From Hemerocallis citrina (Eukaryota; Streptophyta; Magnoliopsida; Asparagales; Asphodelaceae), in NCBI GenBank assembly GCA_017893485.1, contig CM030361.1, positions 142,414,941 to 142,478,940 of the forward strand: 64,000 nt of DNA, written 5' to 3'. The translations under genes were made by a program, and so were the position numbers. Of this stretch, positions 24,261-37,500 are shown piece after piece. Numbering within the stretch: the stretch's first letter is position 1; each line of letters begins with the position of its first letter. The notes beneath the pieces were generated by a model. That model did not search any database. It worked only from the letters and a program-made list of their open reading frames with translations, and had not been told where the DNA came from.

Positions 24261-26129
24261 TTTAACAATATCACTAAATCTGAAATTAAAATTTTATATA
24301 TTAAAATATTAATAGCATCTACCTTACTAAGTTGATTGCCCATGAATAGTGTGAAATAATTATTATTGCACCTATGAATGGTGGAGTGTCATTTGCAATG
24401 TTAATATGCATATGTTATAATTTGTCAATTAATTTATAAGGTGATATATTTCCGTTCTTCATGACTGAAGTTACATGCATGTTGTACAATGTTATGAAGG
24501 TCCAAACTTTATTTTAGGATAGTTTTGAAATTTTGGGACTAGTTTGTAACGTGTTGTCTCCATGGATAATTTCTTTTGGTTAACTTTATACTATATGCGT
24601 TAACAGTTGTTGGTTTATACTTGGTTTTGGTATTTCTCATAGTTGAAGGAATGATACATTTAGCTAGAAGCTCGTATGAGTTTTATATTTACAGGTTTGT
24701 GAGCTTGATATCATGATTGATTGCTGATTTGTTATTGTCTAATCAATTTGTTGATTTTGATGTCTATGTTTATATTCAAATTCAGCATCTTTTATAGTCG
24801 GTGACTAAAGTGACTTCTATTCAATTATGTGTATTTACATTATCGGTTGATTTTTTTCCGAGCTACTCATACTAAAATTTTTTGTTTATACAGAAAGCTG
24901 AAATGAAGCAGCGGTGTGGGGAATTTGATCGGAGAGGTTGCAGGTTCGTGCCTATACCTTAAAGAAATATGTTACAGTACAGTTATATTCACATCTGTTT
25001 CTATTCAGATTGAAATCCAAATCTGAATGTGTGTAGGATTTCTTCTCTTATTTCCAAAATATAAAGTGTCATTCTATTACAAAAGGCATAGTCAATATCA
25101 AGAAATTAACATTTTGTTTTTGTTGCATATACTAGCACCATACATTTTCCTTGAATTATATTGCTTTCCCCTAAGCATGACACGATATAACATGCTATAT
25201 TTGATCTTAAGCCACTTATATAGTGTACTTATATTTTGTTCCAATTGTGAATAGTTTAGGACTCAGGTTTGTAGCTATTAGCTGGGGGTGCATCAACCTA
25301 AGCTAAGGTATCACACTACAAGATTATTGAAGACAAAACGTATGACTGTACATGAGTTTGTACAGTGGATTTAATTATCCAATCCAAAGTCAACCAAAGC
25401 CTACTTGTTTATGCATACATATCAACACAAATATAATAAATTCTGGAACAAAAATTGAAACGAAAGTGCATATATTACAAGTAGAAACTACATCTTGTTC
25501 ATTCATTTATTCATTAACGCAAGAAACATACTTAATAATGATTCAAAGTTGCTCCAAGATACCTACTAATAATTCATCTAGACCTAGAAAGATACACATA
25601 TATGTAGACATATCTCAAATGTATACATACAGATAAACATATATATAAACATACAAATACAACAAACCCTAATTAGTCCACATTATCAAATCCCAACACA
25701 CTCAAATCGCAAAATACTCCTAAATCACAGATTATTCAGCACAAAATCCAAAACAATTTCATTAAAAAATAAAAAATTTATTAAAAGTTGAAAATAATCA
25801 TACCGGAGATGAGCGAGGGTTTGAGAGCTAGAGAGAGGGGGAGAACGATGGCGTGAAAGGGCGATTAGGATGCCGGAGATACGACGGCGGGGAGCACGGC
25901 AGAGGAGACGAGCGGGAGGCGCACGGCAGAGGAGATTTGGGTTGCGGCGTGGGGATTTGGAGACGGCGTGGGGATTTGGAGACGAGTGGAATTTGCGAAA
26001 AGATTTGGAGATGAGGGGATTTGGGGTGCTAGGGTTTTTAGTTTTTCGCGCGCTCGTAAACAGGAGAGAAAGTGGTGAAAGATTAAAGGATGAATGAAAC
26101 GCTGGTTATTGGAAGATTAAAAGGTAATT
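24261..26129 (-). other. Upstream region of the CACTA 1 transposase
   Basis: AT-rich sequence, then a GC-rich purine-biased block (about 25800-26060) next to the right subterminal repeats. In En/Spm elements the promoter and first untranslated exon lie near this end. No coding exon was recognised here, and open frames in the GC-rich block look like chance. Confidence 0.5.
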
Positions 26130-26367
26130 AGAGAGATTCCCCGGCGCCTCTTATACAATACCGGGGAACATATGCCAACCCCAGCGTTTTCTATAAAACG
26201 CGGGGGAATTAAGGCTCTTTTTTTTTTTGCTTAAATTAATAACTTCGTTCGCCGGGGAATTAAGGCTCTTTTTTTTTTTTTGCTTAAATTAATAACTTCG
26301 TTCGTTCCCGGCGTTTATTGAAAGTGCCGGGGTAAAAACGCCACTGTAGGGTAATTTAGTTGTAGTG
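26130..26367. repeat. CACTA 1 right subterminal and terminal repeats
   Basis: Several CCGGCG, CCCCAGCG and CCGGGG motifs occur, and a segment containing AATTAAGGCTCTTTTTTTTT is duplicated in tandem (about 26206-26305). The end is GTTGTAGTG at 26367. Confidence 0.75.
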
Positions 26368-27517
26368 ATGATGAATGGATCTGATACTCCAATTTATGCT
26401 AATGCAACTCAAGTTTTAGGGTCTGGATCCTAATATTTTTTGGAAGCTACAAGGTGATTATGGATCCTGAATTGAAAATAATTTTGCTTTAAAACTCTAC
26501 ATCCTGAATTGAAAGGATTCTTTTGAGAAATAATCCTCTACTGATCGTAGTTAAAACTACATAACAAAGCAACTAAGTTCATGATGACTTCAAGAACCCA
26601 AATCTATGGAATGGGCATATTTGTGTCTGGAAAAAATTCTGGATCAAATGAGTTAGTTCATTGAAAGTGTTGTTCAACTTAGTTGGAATTCTTTTTTTGT
26701 CTTATTTTTAGATTGGAGTCATGAAATCTGTGAGCCCACCGGAGTCTCTTAATTACCGGATAAATACTACCAGCGGAAATTTGTTTACATGCGATTTGAC
26801 GGTTCAATTGATCTAACATGTCTTTTTAGGGCCACTAACATATAAAATGTTTGTCTAAAGTTCAAATTATGCCAAAGAGGTGAAATTTGTCTTCCAGATA
26901 GCACGCACGAAGAATTTTTCTCATCAGAATTAACATACATACGAACAATCCTATTAAAACTTAAAGAATATATAGAGGTTTGAAGTAATATAATAACTCA
27001 ATTCAGTTATAGCATAATAACAATTGCTTGGTTCTTAAAAGCACACATAGATAGGACCATTAACAGCCAGATCCAACAGGACCACTTGCATTACCCTTCA
27101 ATTAAGGGAGGGGGTCCTCTCTCTCTCACCAATGTATGTATGTATACATGCATATCATTGATTGATTGATGGTAACAAAGCATGGCCATGAGATTCATGA
27201 GAAGTGAAGTAGATGTGACATTCTTGATGATAAGTACTAGAAAGAAAAACATCCACTCACGTGCTTTTGCCGTGTGACTCTGACTCTTGCTTGGCCTCTC
27301 TTTGGAAACTCATACACATCACTTAACCCTAACCCTAATCTGTTAACGCTAATAAGTAGTATATTTTCTCCCTCAGTGGTACAAAAGCAACAAAAGCAGT
27401 AAAATGGTGAAAAACTATTAACACTACTTTCCTCCTCTCAAATTAAGGTACATTATTCTAATCGAGAGTATTTTTACTTTCCCCCAAAAAATTTCATCCC
27501 GAAATAGTGCAGTGCGA
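26368..27517. other. Spacer without a recognised gene
   Basis: AT-rich, with no domain or repeat recognised. The 13 bp TAGTGCAGTGCGA at 27505-27517 are the left target duplication of the following LINE. Confidence 0.6.
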
Positions 27518-30500
27518 CCATATGTTGTGAACAAATTAGAAGACTTAGGGGCAAGCTCAGAAAATGGAACCGGTTCAGATTTGCGCTGATTTGGAAGGCA
27601 AAAGACTCCCTGCTTGAAGATATTGAGGAACTAGAGAAAACTGAAGAAACTAGAGATCTGCTACAGGAAGAGCGGAATAGGTTGCTCCAATCCAGACAGC
27701 AAATTGACCAACTCTATAGGCTTGAGGAAATCAAATGGCAACAACGGTCCAGAATTACGTGGCTCAAAGGGAGAGACGCAAGCACGGCATTCTTCCATGG
27801 AGTAGCCAGTGACAGGCTTAAATCTAACATCATTCACTCGATCTATGTAGACGCTGGAATGATCCGAGGTGACAAGAATATTAGAATGGCATTCCAGTCT
27901 CATTTCGAACTACTCTTTGGACACAAAGCTGACCTGAGAGTCCCTCTCTGCCACGATTTCTGGCAGGACTCGGCGGGCAACTCCGGACTTATGCTGCAAT
28001 CCCTAGAAGCTCCCTTCTGTGAGAAGCAAGTTTGGGAGGCAGTCCAACAACTTGGCAAAGACAACGCCCCAGGTCCTGATGGTTTCCCGATGATCTTCTA
28101 TCTTACATTCTGGGAGGAAATCAAAGGCGACTTGATGAGGATGTTCGCTGATTTCTACGACCATAAGCTCAAACTAGAGAGGATGTTCGCTAAGAAAAAA
28201 GACTACCGGCGAGTGGGAGACTACCGTCCTATTAGTCTCATTAACTGCTCTGTTAAGATCATCCCTAAGACTCTTGCTAATAGACTGGAAAAGTTGATGG
28301 ATTGTCTCATTAGCTACGATCATATGGGGTTCATCTAAGGACGATGCATTCAGGACAGTATGGCTATGGCTGAAGAAACTATCCATCATTGTCACACATC
28401 GAATACTAAGAGCTATCTCCTGAAACTGGATTTCGAGAAAGCTTATAATTCGGTCGAATGAGACTGTCTCCTGGAAACGCTTGCTGGTAGAGGCTTTAGG
28501 GTTAGAAGGATCAGATGGATCCACACATGCCTTACCACCAGCAGAACTGTAATTTTGGTAAGTGGGGTGTCAGACAACCCATTTTCGTGCAAACGGGGCC
28601 TCAAACAAGGAGATCCGCTCTCACCACTTCTCTTCACCATTGTGGCAGACGTACTTCGGTCAATGATGGTAAATTGTAGTAGAGCATGGTGGATTGTACC
28701 AGTGGCCAAGGGAGAAAACCGCAAAAATTTCTCAATCCTCCAATATGCAGATGATACTCTACTATTTGGTAACGGCAACCTTGGGGAAACAACCGCCTTC
28801 AAAGGTATATTACATAATTTTGAAATTTGGTCTGGACTCAGGGTAAACTTCCACAAAAGTGCTCTCATTTTCATTGTCCTGACAACGGAGGATGCACTAG
28901 AACATGCAACTATTCTCGATTGCACCACAGAGAGCTTTCCCATTCAATACCTGGGATTGCCACTAAGACCCGAGAAACTTAAAAAGACTGATTGACTACC
29001 CATTATTGGCCGGGTTGAGAACCGTCTAGCAAGTTTAGAAAGGTAAAGCTCTGTCATTGGGAGGGAGAGTCACGCTTATCAATACAGTTCTATCAAATCT
29101 TCCAACCTATTATCTGTCCTTCTTTGAAATACCGCGATGGGTAATTCAGAGAATTGACCGCACACGAAAATGATTTTTATGAAAAGGTGCAGATCCGGAA
29201 CGGGACGGCTATCACCTTATCAGATGGGAGAAGGCATGCATGAAAAAGATACATGGAGGACTAGGTATCATTGACCTTCGAGATATGAATTTTGCTCTAC
29301 CGAGTAAATGGTGGTGGAAGGTTTTTCACCCTAATGGAGAAGGGTGACAAGATTTTGTTCAGGGGTATCTGCATGGAAATAAAACGAAAAATTTGGGCTT
29401 CATGGTAGGCCCACGTGTCTCCTGGTTCTAGAAAGGTATCGCTAAGGCCTATAAACCCTTCATTAACTGTGTTAAATCAGTTATCGGTAATAGCAGACTT
29501 ACCAGATTTTGGTGGAATAAATGGTGTGGTGATCACACACTTAGAGTCCTGTTCCCTGATCTATATGATCGGGCGTCACAACCACACTGCACGGTGGCCG
29601 TAACCTGGAAAAAAAGGCTCCTGAAAACCACAATTTAAACAATCTCTCGATCTGGGCTCTCAGACTAGACTCATAGAACTTCAGACCTACATCACCAATG
29701 CTGGAATTAGTTGCTCTCAAGATCCAGATAAGAAATCTTGGGGACTGAAAAAGAACGGCACGTTCACCGTTCGCTCCCTGTATAACCGCATACACTTTAG
29801 GGGATGTACCCCAAAGTGGGCATGTGTTGTCTGGAGGACGAAAGCCCCGCTGAAAATCAAAGTTTTTCTATGGCTGGTGCTGAATGATGCGATTTTGACT
29901 AGAAAAAATCTCACTAAATGCCTTCCGAATGTGGATACTTGTTACGGGTTCTGCCACGCTACCTTAGAAACTAGAGACCACATCTTCCCACAGTGTCCTA
30001 GGAGTAAAGCGGTACTCGTTGAGGTACTCAGTGCCCTGGGGACGAGTCAGCACCCTAGTGTGTACGAAGATCTATGGGTATGGTCAAAATTTGCTTCTGA
30101 GAGAAGAACTATGAGAGAAGCGTGATACATCGCTATTGCTGCCACGTACGACTTGGGTGCTATGGCTAGACAGAAATAATTTTTATTTTCGCAGAATTTG
30201 TAACAATATTTCTGGTAACTTGACTCACATTGTGCATTTTATTTCTTTTTGGGCTAATGTGGCCGCAGCAAGTCCAAGGGGGAGGATTTCGAGCGTATTC
30301 CAGGTTGAGGATTTTGATGATGAGGAAGTCGAGATCGGTCCGACGATCGACTGACGGCTAGCGTACCCGTTACTGTAGATAGACACTCACCACCCCAAGG
30401 TTTGTTAGGGGGATGTGATATATTTTGTTTAGTCCCATGTATGATTGCGGCCTTTCTGGCTACCTTTTGTCCCACCCCCATGTTTGGAGTGGAGGTTATG

Positions 30501-30618
30501 TAATTTCGTTTTGTTTGTAGGAACTTGTAATTAGTTCAGTACTCTGAGTTTGTTTTATTAACCCTTTTATTAATAAAACAAGGTGGCCATACTTCATCTT
30601 TTCTTCAACAAAAAAAAT
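27518..30618 (+). mobile_element. 5'-truncated L1-type LINE
   Basis: The segment is flanked by TAGTGCAGTGCGA (27505-27517) and TAGTGCGGTGCGA (30619-30631), a 13-bp target duplication with one mismatch. It ends in a short A-run (CAACAAAAAAAA), as expected for target-primed reverse transcription. It lacks ORF1 and the endonuclease and begins in the region before the reverse transcriptase. About 3.1 kb remain of an element that would have been near 6 kb. Confidence 0.92.
27580..30125 (+). pseudogene. LINE ORF2 fragment: reverse transcriptase and zinc-binding domain
   Basis: Reading the frames in turn gives the non-LTR RT motifs in order: WLKGRDASTAFFH, GKDNAPGPDGFPMIFY, DYRPISLINCSVKI, KLDFEKAYNSVE, GLKQGDPLSPLLFTI and the catalytic box LQYADDTLLFGNG (near 28740). 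After the thumb region, a C-terminal zf-RVT segment follows (VFLWLVLNDAILTRKNL and the Cys/His pattern around 29940-30000). At least three stops interrupt it (near 28336, 28457 and 28993), each where Gln or Trp is usual, plus frameshifts near 29040 and 29340-29640. The active-site Asp pair is still present, but the gene is not translatable. Confidence 0.88.
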
Positions 30619-30631
30619 TAGTGCGGTGCGA

Positions 30632-32348
30632 TAGTAGATGTAATAGTTTTTTTTTGAGGGAATGTAGTAGATGTAATAGTTGACATTCTTGACCTGTGTT
30701 TGCAAATGTGAATGCAAACACAATAAGCTCAAATTTTCACCACGGCCGGTTCGTGATAAAACTTATACAGAGATCGACACCCAACCATGGTCCCGTGTCA
30801 TAACACATGATCTCGAACTGTGTACCTTGCTGAAAACATCATACCTTATGAGTTACCATCACTGGAGTCATCTTATTGAGTTACTCGAACTCATCCCCTC
30901 CGCTTTCCCCATGTAACATGTTTCCCTTTCCGTTTTCCCACTGGTACAATGTACCTCACTGATGGTAACATTACATCAATGGCATCACAAGAGATCTACC
31001 ATACAAGGAAGCAATCTTAGCCATCCATTTCATTGGTGTCAGCTCCTTGCCAAATTAGGGTTTTCAGGGGCAAAACAGTAGTTAAACTCTCTTTTGCAGG
31101 CACAAAAGAAATCTGATCACCCATCAAAATTAAAGCACAACCAACCAACCAAATGAAAAGCTTCTCACGCCATCTGGAATCGCAGAGGAAATCCAAGGTT
31201 TGCTCACAGCGTCCGCGTATATATACTTTGCAAATCTGCATTTTGGAAAGTTCCTGTTATGTGTAAATCTCAATGTTAGATTTTCTTCTTTTCTTCTTTT
31301 TTTTTCTCTTTCACTTTTGTACTTCTGATCTATAACTATAGAGTAAACTCGTTAAGATTGTAGTGGATAAAACGAATTACTAGAATTTTCCAGGAGGAGA
31401 ACAAGAAGAAAATTGTGTTGTTTTAGTGAAATTTATACTGCTATTAAATTGCTTAATTATGCATCACTATAATTGGGGATATGGCGGTGGGTGAGAGCAA
31501 CATCATATGTAATTGAGATCAAGGTAGGGAACCAAGGTTCTAAGTAAGAGCATTCGTTTGCTATTTATTTATTTTATACATATTTTAGCAAATAAACTGC
31601 TGCAGTCATTTACTATTTATTCATATTTTGACGATTTTGCTAGTAGATTGCTATATAATTCTCTAAAGCGACCTGCCCCCCCAAAAAAAAATCCCCTAAA
31701 GTTTTCTTTTTATTTATTAAAAAAATCGCAGAATTTTTTTTTAAATCGTGGGACGGATCTTGAAAATCCGTCCGATCATATTTTATTTTTGTTTGTTATA
31801 TTATAGTATTTTTACCACAGCAGCAAACTCGCTTTGCTATATATATAATATGTATTTAGCTATTTTTTTAGCAAATGACCGACTGCAGATGCTCTAACCG
31901 GTAAGCCCTGTTCTAACTGGTAAGCCCGGTTCTTAGCCCCTTCGATTCTTTCTGAGTCATAGCATCACTAATGTGGGTAGTTCCTACTGCATTATTTTTG
32001 TACAATTATCAATAATTTAGGTTAATTTTTAAAAAGTGATAATGGTCTTTGTCAAATTGATATTGGATATATAATCACACTGATGCAGTTAATGTGGGGT
32101 CTACATATTATTTATTAGTTTCTTTGTTTTGAATTTATTGTATACCTCCCATTTATATAACCATAGATGTTTAACAAACATTTAAGAAGGGGCATACAAA
32201 AATTACTGGTTTAATTTTATCAATACAAATATTTGGTAATTTTCCCCTTTTTTGCCTAGGTTACAAGTGCTGCACTTGATTGATATTTAGTGCATTTTGG
32301 ACTGGTTCAATTTTTTTTGGACCGATAAAACCCGTAGGGTAAGTTCCT
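30632..32348. other. Spacer without a recognised gene
   Basis: No convincing coding sequence. A possible miniature element lies at 31550-31897 and is listed separately. Small features include an inverted repeat GGACGGATC...AATCCGTCC near 31752-31775 and homopolymer stretches. Confidence 0.55.
31550..31897. repeat. Candidate miniature inverted-repeat element
   Basis: AT-rich, about 350 bp, bounded by AGAGCAT at the left and ATGCTCT at the right, with weak further inverted similarity (ATTTGCTA/TAGCAAAT-type stretches). No matching target duplication is visible, so this is only a candidate. Confidence 0.35.
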
Positions 32349-32440
32349 AGCAAGTGATGAGGTGGCATGCATGTAATTGGGAAATCCTAAAAGTGGTTAG
32401 ATACTCAATGTATCACATGCATGCCACCTCATCACTTGCT
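32349..32440. repeat. Small hairpin element with 29-bp arms
   Basis: The left arm 32349-32377 and right arm 32412-32440 are inverted copies with a single mismatch. The arms include GCAAGTGATGAGGTGGCATG. The 34-base loop is AT-rich. No protein is encoded. Confidence 0.85.
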
Positions 32441-32478
32441 CATTTACTAAATGAGCAAGTTGCTCATATCCCTTTTAC

Positions 32479-32480
<2 letters not shown>

Positions 32481-32515
<35 letters not shown>
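32481..32515. repeat. (TA)n microsatellite
   Basis: About 17 TA dinucleotides in a row. Confidence 0.95.
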
Positions 32516-32517
<2 letters not shown>

Positions 32518-34582
32518 AGTTCAGCGTACAACTGGCGCTGAACTCTTGATCCACCAAAATAGAACTTAGTAGTTTTCCATTCTCAATGTCTCATACTGTT
32601 TCAAAAATATCAACTAAAAACAACATCAAAATAGAATACGGTGAGGGAGTCATCCTGAGCAACTGTCTTCCCCACTTCCTGTCGGATTGACCCCGGTCAG
32701 CGCATGCTTGAGAAGGAAGTCTTTTGCTCCTGTAATTTTCAATTCGCGCACAAGTTGCTCCTTCTTCTTGCTGCTTTCGTATCCATCTACCCAAGATTGA
32801 AACCAAAAGATTGCATTAGAGATTATTGCTCGTGGTTGGATTATTTTTGAAAAAAAAAATGCGATCATTCCTAGCTAGCCAGATACTCCAACAAATAGTT
32901 ATTATAAGTAGGTGCCAAGCGTGACTGTGCAATTGTGACCCGAAACACTATGAAGAAAAGCAATCATGTAAATCGGTAGGCATTGTGTGAATGTGGAAAA
33001 GGGAAGTGAAGAAAGTCCAAGTGCTAGTTGCAAGGGGGCAATCAAAGAAGATATGAAAACTGGTCTCAACAGGGCATGCACAGGTTGTACATGTCATGTC
33101 GCCCAACCAGCCTTTGGATTGGAGGAAAGCTTTGGAGTTAATTCTATCCAAACTCAGTTGCCAGATGAAGACCTTTAGAGGAGCTATGGAAGACCAGGTA
33201 GCTTTTAGGTATGGGGATCGGAGGCTAGAGATGATAAAGAGGTCATAGGCTGACTTGACAGTGAAAATTTCTGATGAAGTGAGCCTCTAAGAAGGGGAGT
33301 CTCTGGAATCTGATGGAGGGTAATCTGCAATCAGTTCTAGTAGTCATGCTTTCTCCTCTCGAATGGTAGGGTTAGAGATGCAGTGAAGACTATGTCTCCA
33401 ATGCCAAGTGTTGTGGATCCACACTCCTTGCGAAAGAATATTTGCATCAAGGTTCCATGCCGTAGCTGTGAGGGCAGAACACAAGGTGGTGATGTTGTAG
33501 CTATTGATCCTTTGTGACGTCCAGAATTTAATCTAATCTCCATTTCCAAACTTCCAGTTGATGTTTTGCAAGAACTGCTCCTTTAGCTGGAAGACACCTT
33601 TCCAGAAATTTGAAGCATGAGTTGGGCATATCAGGCTGTTGGAGCTGGCATTGTAGTATAAGTTTCGAAGCGTTTGACTAACAAGCGAGTCTGAGGAGAC
33701 GATCTTCCACCACCATTTCAGGAGAAGAGCCTCATTAAATACTTTCAGATCTCCCTGCTGCTTGGGCTGGCAGATAGTCTTCCACCGCATACACGCCACC
33801 CCTCTTGCATTAGCATCCGAACTCTCCAAAAGAAGCTACTTCGAATTGATCAATTCTTTTGATTACCCAATTTGGAAGTCTAAAAAAAGACAAAATAAAC
33901 AGGCAAAGCACTGAGCACAGAGTTGATAAGAACCAATCTCCCTCCTCTGGATAGCATCTTGCCCTTCCACATTGAGAGTCTTCTCTCAATCTTGAGAATG
34001 AGTGGTTGCCAATCTCTTCTACTCGATTTCCCTAAAGTGAGGGGCATGCCAAGTAGATAATCGGTAGCCTTTCTTGCTTGCAACCCAGAATGCTCGAGAA
34101 GGCATGAAGCGTCGCTCTTGATTTGCCGAAATAAATTAAGAAGGATTAAATTATTTGTTGAAATTGATAGTCAGGCCAGAGATATTTGCAAAAAGTTGTA
34201 ATACCACTCTGAGGTTAAGGATTTCTTGTTATCACCTGCAAATTGTAGTACTGCCAAATTTGATAAGGAGCCCCTAAGAGAGATACAAGAGAAAGAGCCA
34301 TTCCTTCGACCACAGAAGAGCATCTGAGCAAGAACAACAACTGTTAAGATAAAAAACATTGGCGAGAGAGGGTCCCCCTGCTTAACTCCTCGTTTGGAGT
34401 TCATGCAACTCCCCCCTCTCCATTAATAAGAACTGCAGATTTGGCCGTCCTAAGGATCATATGGATCTATCTGCACCAGGCTGGGCCAAAGCCTCTGGCA
34501 ACCATAATTTGATCATGGAAGTCCCAGCTCACTGTGTCAAACGCTTTTGTGAAATCAATCTTGAACAAAATTGAAACCCCTA

Positions 34583-37500
34583 TGTTCCTTTTCTTGTATT
34601 TTTGTATGTATTTATTTTTCTTCTGAGTATTTTGCTCTAATTGTACTCTTTTGTCCTTTCTGAACCGTGTAATTTTTCTTCGTTCCTAGTAAACTATCTT
34701 TAATTGCCGTCATCAATTATGCGATTTTCAATCTTTTGATTTAATTTTGTCTGCTAATTAATTATCTCTAGATGATTTGTCTGAGTCTAAATCATATTAG
34801 TTCATGGCCTCACTGTTTATTATTTGATTTCTACCCTATTAGATCCGGTTTCTGACCCAATCCACCCTATTTAAACTCTATAGTCCGCCCTATTGGATCC
34901 TAAACCCGCTACCTAATATCCTCTTTTACCTAGTCTCCCTCAAATCTCTCCTCACGTTCACCTCTATCTGTCTAACAAGCAGATCTCTCTCTCATTATCT
35001 TCCCCTTGATTCCTAAAATCCAAACTTACCAAATTCTCATTAAATCCAACCAAATTTGTTTCTTTTTCCCTGCAGTCATTATCTCCTAAAAACAATCTCT
35101 CTCTCCAACTCTCTCTCACCTTCTCCCTGTGCACACCCCAACCGCCCGTCGACCGAACCCCGTCGTCGCCCTTCCGACCATTGCCTCCCCGTCGCGCGCT
35201 CCTCGCGATCACCCCGAGCCGCTCCCCGATGACCTGTGCTGCCCACATCGACCCCCTCCTCGGCCTTCATCTTATCCCGCAAAACCCTTCCTCCCTTCAC
35301 CAGCGACTTCCACCGAGCATCACCATCACCACCGCTATTGCGCCACTGTCCTCCCGCCGTCCGTTGTGCCGTCAGCATCTCATCCCACAATACTGCATCC
35401 CGCAAGCCCCCGCTTGTTCGTTAGTCATCGTATTTGTGTTCGTCACCCGGGATCCATTCGCATTATTCTTTCTCGTCGGATTCTTCGTCTTCACCAAGGC
35501 AAGTAGTGTGTATATTATCTTTGTTCTTATACAAGTTCAAATACCGCATGTGGTCTAGGTTTCACTTTTTTGTTCACCCTCATATTATTCCTTGATAAAT
35601 CTTGATCTCATTTGTTTGATCCATTCGTAGTCATAATCCATCATAATAAGTTGTCACACACACAAACACTACATGAAAATAAGTTGGATCTAGATAGACT
35701 TCTTGATGCATATATCCTTATTCGTGATCTATTATATGTTGTGGATTTTTGTTACATGGTTGATGTGCTAGATGCGTTATCTCATTGTGGATTTGTTAAA
35801 TACCCATGCCATGTTGATTTGAATATCTAATATATCATATTTTACATCATACTCTAATTTGGATCTATTGTAGATGAGTTGTCTGATTAAATGCATAAAA
35901 GAAATTTCTCCTTGCTGCTGCCCTAATTGGTACAGCAAGTTAGATCTTGTCAAAGTCAGTAAAATGAATTAATTTTTGAATGATTCGTATGCCTCGATGT
36001 CTACTTTCAGAACATTCGACGGATCTCAATTTTAATTTCTGATGTGTGAGTTATTGGTATTTTTCTACAGCTGGATCGTAATTTCTAGATTCTGATTTAT
36101 GAGATCGCTGCATGTTTTATTATTTTAAAACTGATGTTAAAAGTAAGATTTGGACTTAGTATTATTCTGAGTACTTCTAGACATGACTCGGATCAACCCC
36201 TAATTTTTGTAGAATTGTTTAATGACTCTTATAATTTATTTCATACTTGTGAAACAAATTAATATATTTCAAAACTGTATGTTGTTCATTAAAGGACTCT
36301 GCTTTCAACCTGATTCCAGTCACTCTTAATTAAATCTTTGTGAATATAAAATGTAGCCTAGTATGTCTGTTTTACAACCCTTTTGGCAGAGTTGAATTCC
36401 GAATTGTATTTTGTGATTTATCACTATTTTAGTGTTTCTATGTCTAAAATTTCAGATTCATAAATTTGCTGCATCATTATGTTTTTCAAATTAAATTGAT
36501 CATGCTATCTGTAATGGAATTTTATGAAATTTTATATGATGAATTAGACATGCTAGGGAGCCTTTCAGATTTTTCCTGGATTTAATTATGGTGTTTTTAT
36601 ACCTTTTTCATGCTTATAAACAAAACTTTACTTTTCTGGCTGAACATGAATTCTATGTAAAATGCTATTTTGAACCTTGTTGTTGTAGTTATTATATGAC
36701 TTTTGTATATGCGCTGGATTCGGCAAAGAGTCTAGTTTCTAGAAATTCTGACGGATCCAGGTTGCATTCATGTGGCAAAGGGAATCTCGGTTTTGGTGCA
36801 GCAACGTCTTGCTGTCCAGAACTGAAAGTCTCGTTGTTTGCAACCATTATATGTTATTTTGTCACCCATTCATGTCTTCTATCCAACTTGAACTTGTACC
36901 TTGTTTATTGTCATGTTCTCTTGCCTTATTCGTGCACGTTCATGCTTGCTTTAATAATAATAAAAAGTAATCAAGCCGGGGGTTAAGGGAATGATCTAGT
37001 AATGGAAAATATAGAAATGTGTACTTGGAAGGGGGCCCATGTTTTCCACTTGCTTACCCGACTATATACTTTCCTATAGGAGAGGTGTACTGGGAGGGGA
37101 TCCGTAGATCCTACTTGATACTTGACTTCTTGACACTTGACTTCTTGACACTTGACTACTTAACAAGTGACTGCTTGACACTTGACTACTTGATACTTGA
37201 CTAATTGACACGTGACTACTTAACACTTGACTACTTGATACTTGACTACTTGACACGTGACTACTTGATACTTGATATCTGAGTACACGGCCCTATATAA
37301 TCCACTACAAAATCTAAACGCAACTTGTTTGAATGTAGCAACCATGTAGTAAAATTTTTGGACGCATGAAGTGCTACCTAGATAGGATTAGATATAAGAC
37401 TTGAAAATAACATGATCACTCGCACATTCCTGTTACTTGTACATGCTACTCAACATATGTTGCTTGTTACTTGCTTGCATGCTATTTGATACTTATTACA

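Larger units (their letters stand above)
13317..26367 (-). mobile_element. CACTA (En/Spm) DNA transposon 1, 13 kb
   Basis: The ends are CACTACAAC at 13317 and GTTGTAGTG at 26367, with subterminal CCGGCG-containing repeats inside both ends. The interior holds, on the - strand, a TNPD-type transposase (24260-20525) and a TNPA-like gene (19630-14017), the gene pair of autonomous En/Spm-type elements. With CACTA taken as the first bases, the flanking triplets are CAT and ATG and do not match. If the inverted repeat is extended to CATCACTACAAC, both flanks read ATG. Both genes carry disabling changes. Three exons of a beta-galactosidase gene are embedded in it. Confidence 0.9.

Noticed and set aside
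25870..26097. Arg/Gly-rich frame in the GC-rich block of CACTA 1
   Set aside because: It is in the region expected to hold the transposase promoter and leader, on the opposite strand to it, and resembles no known protein.
37074..37256. Ser/Gln-Val repeat frame
   Set aside because: It is the translated 17-18-bp minisatellite.
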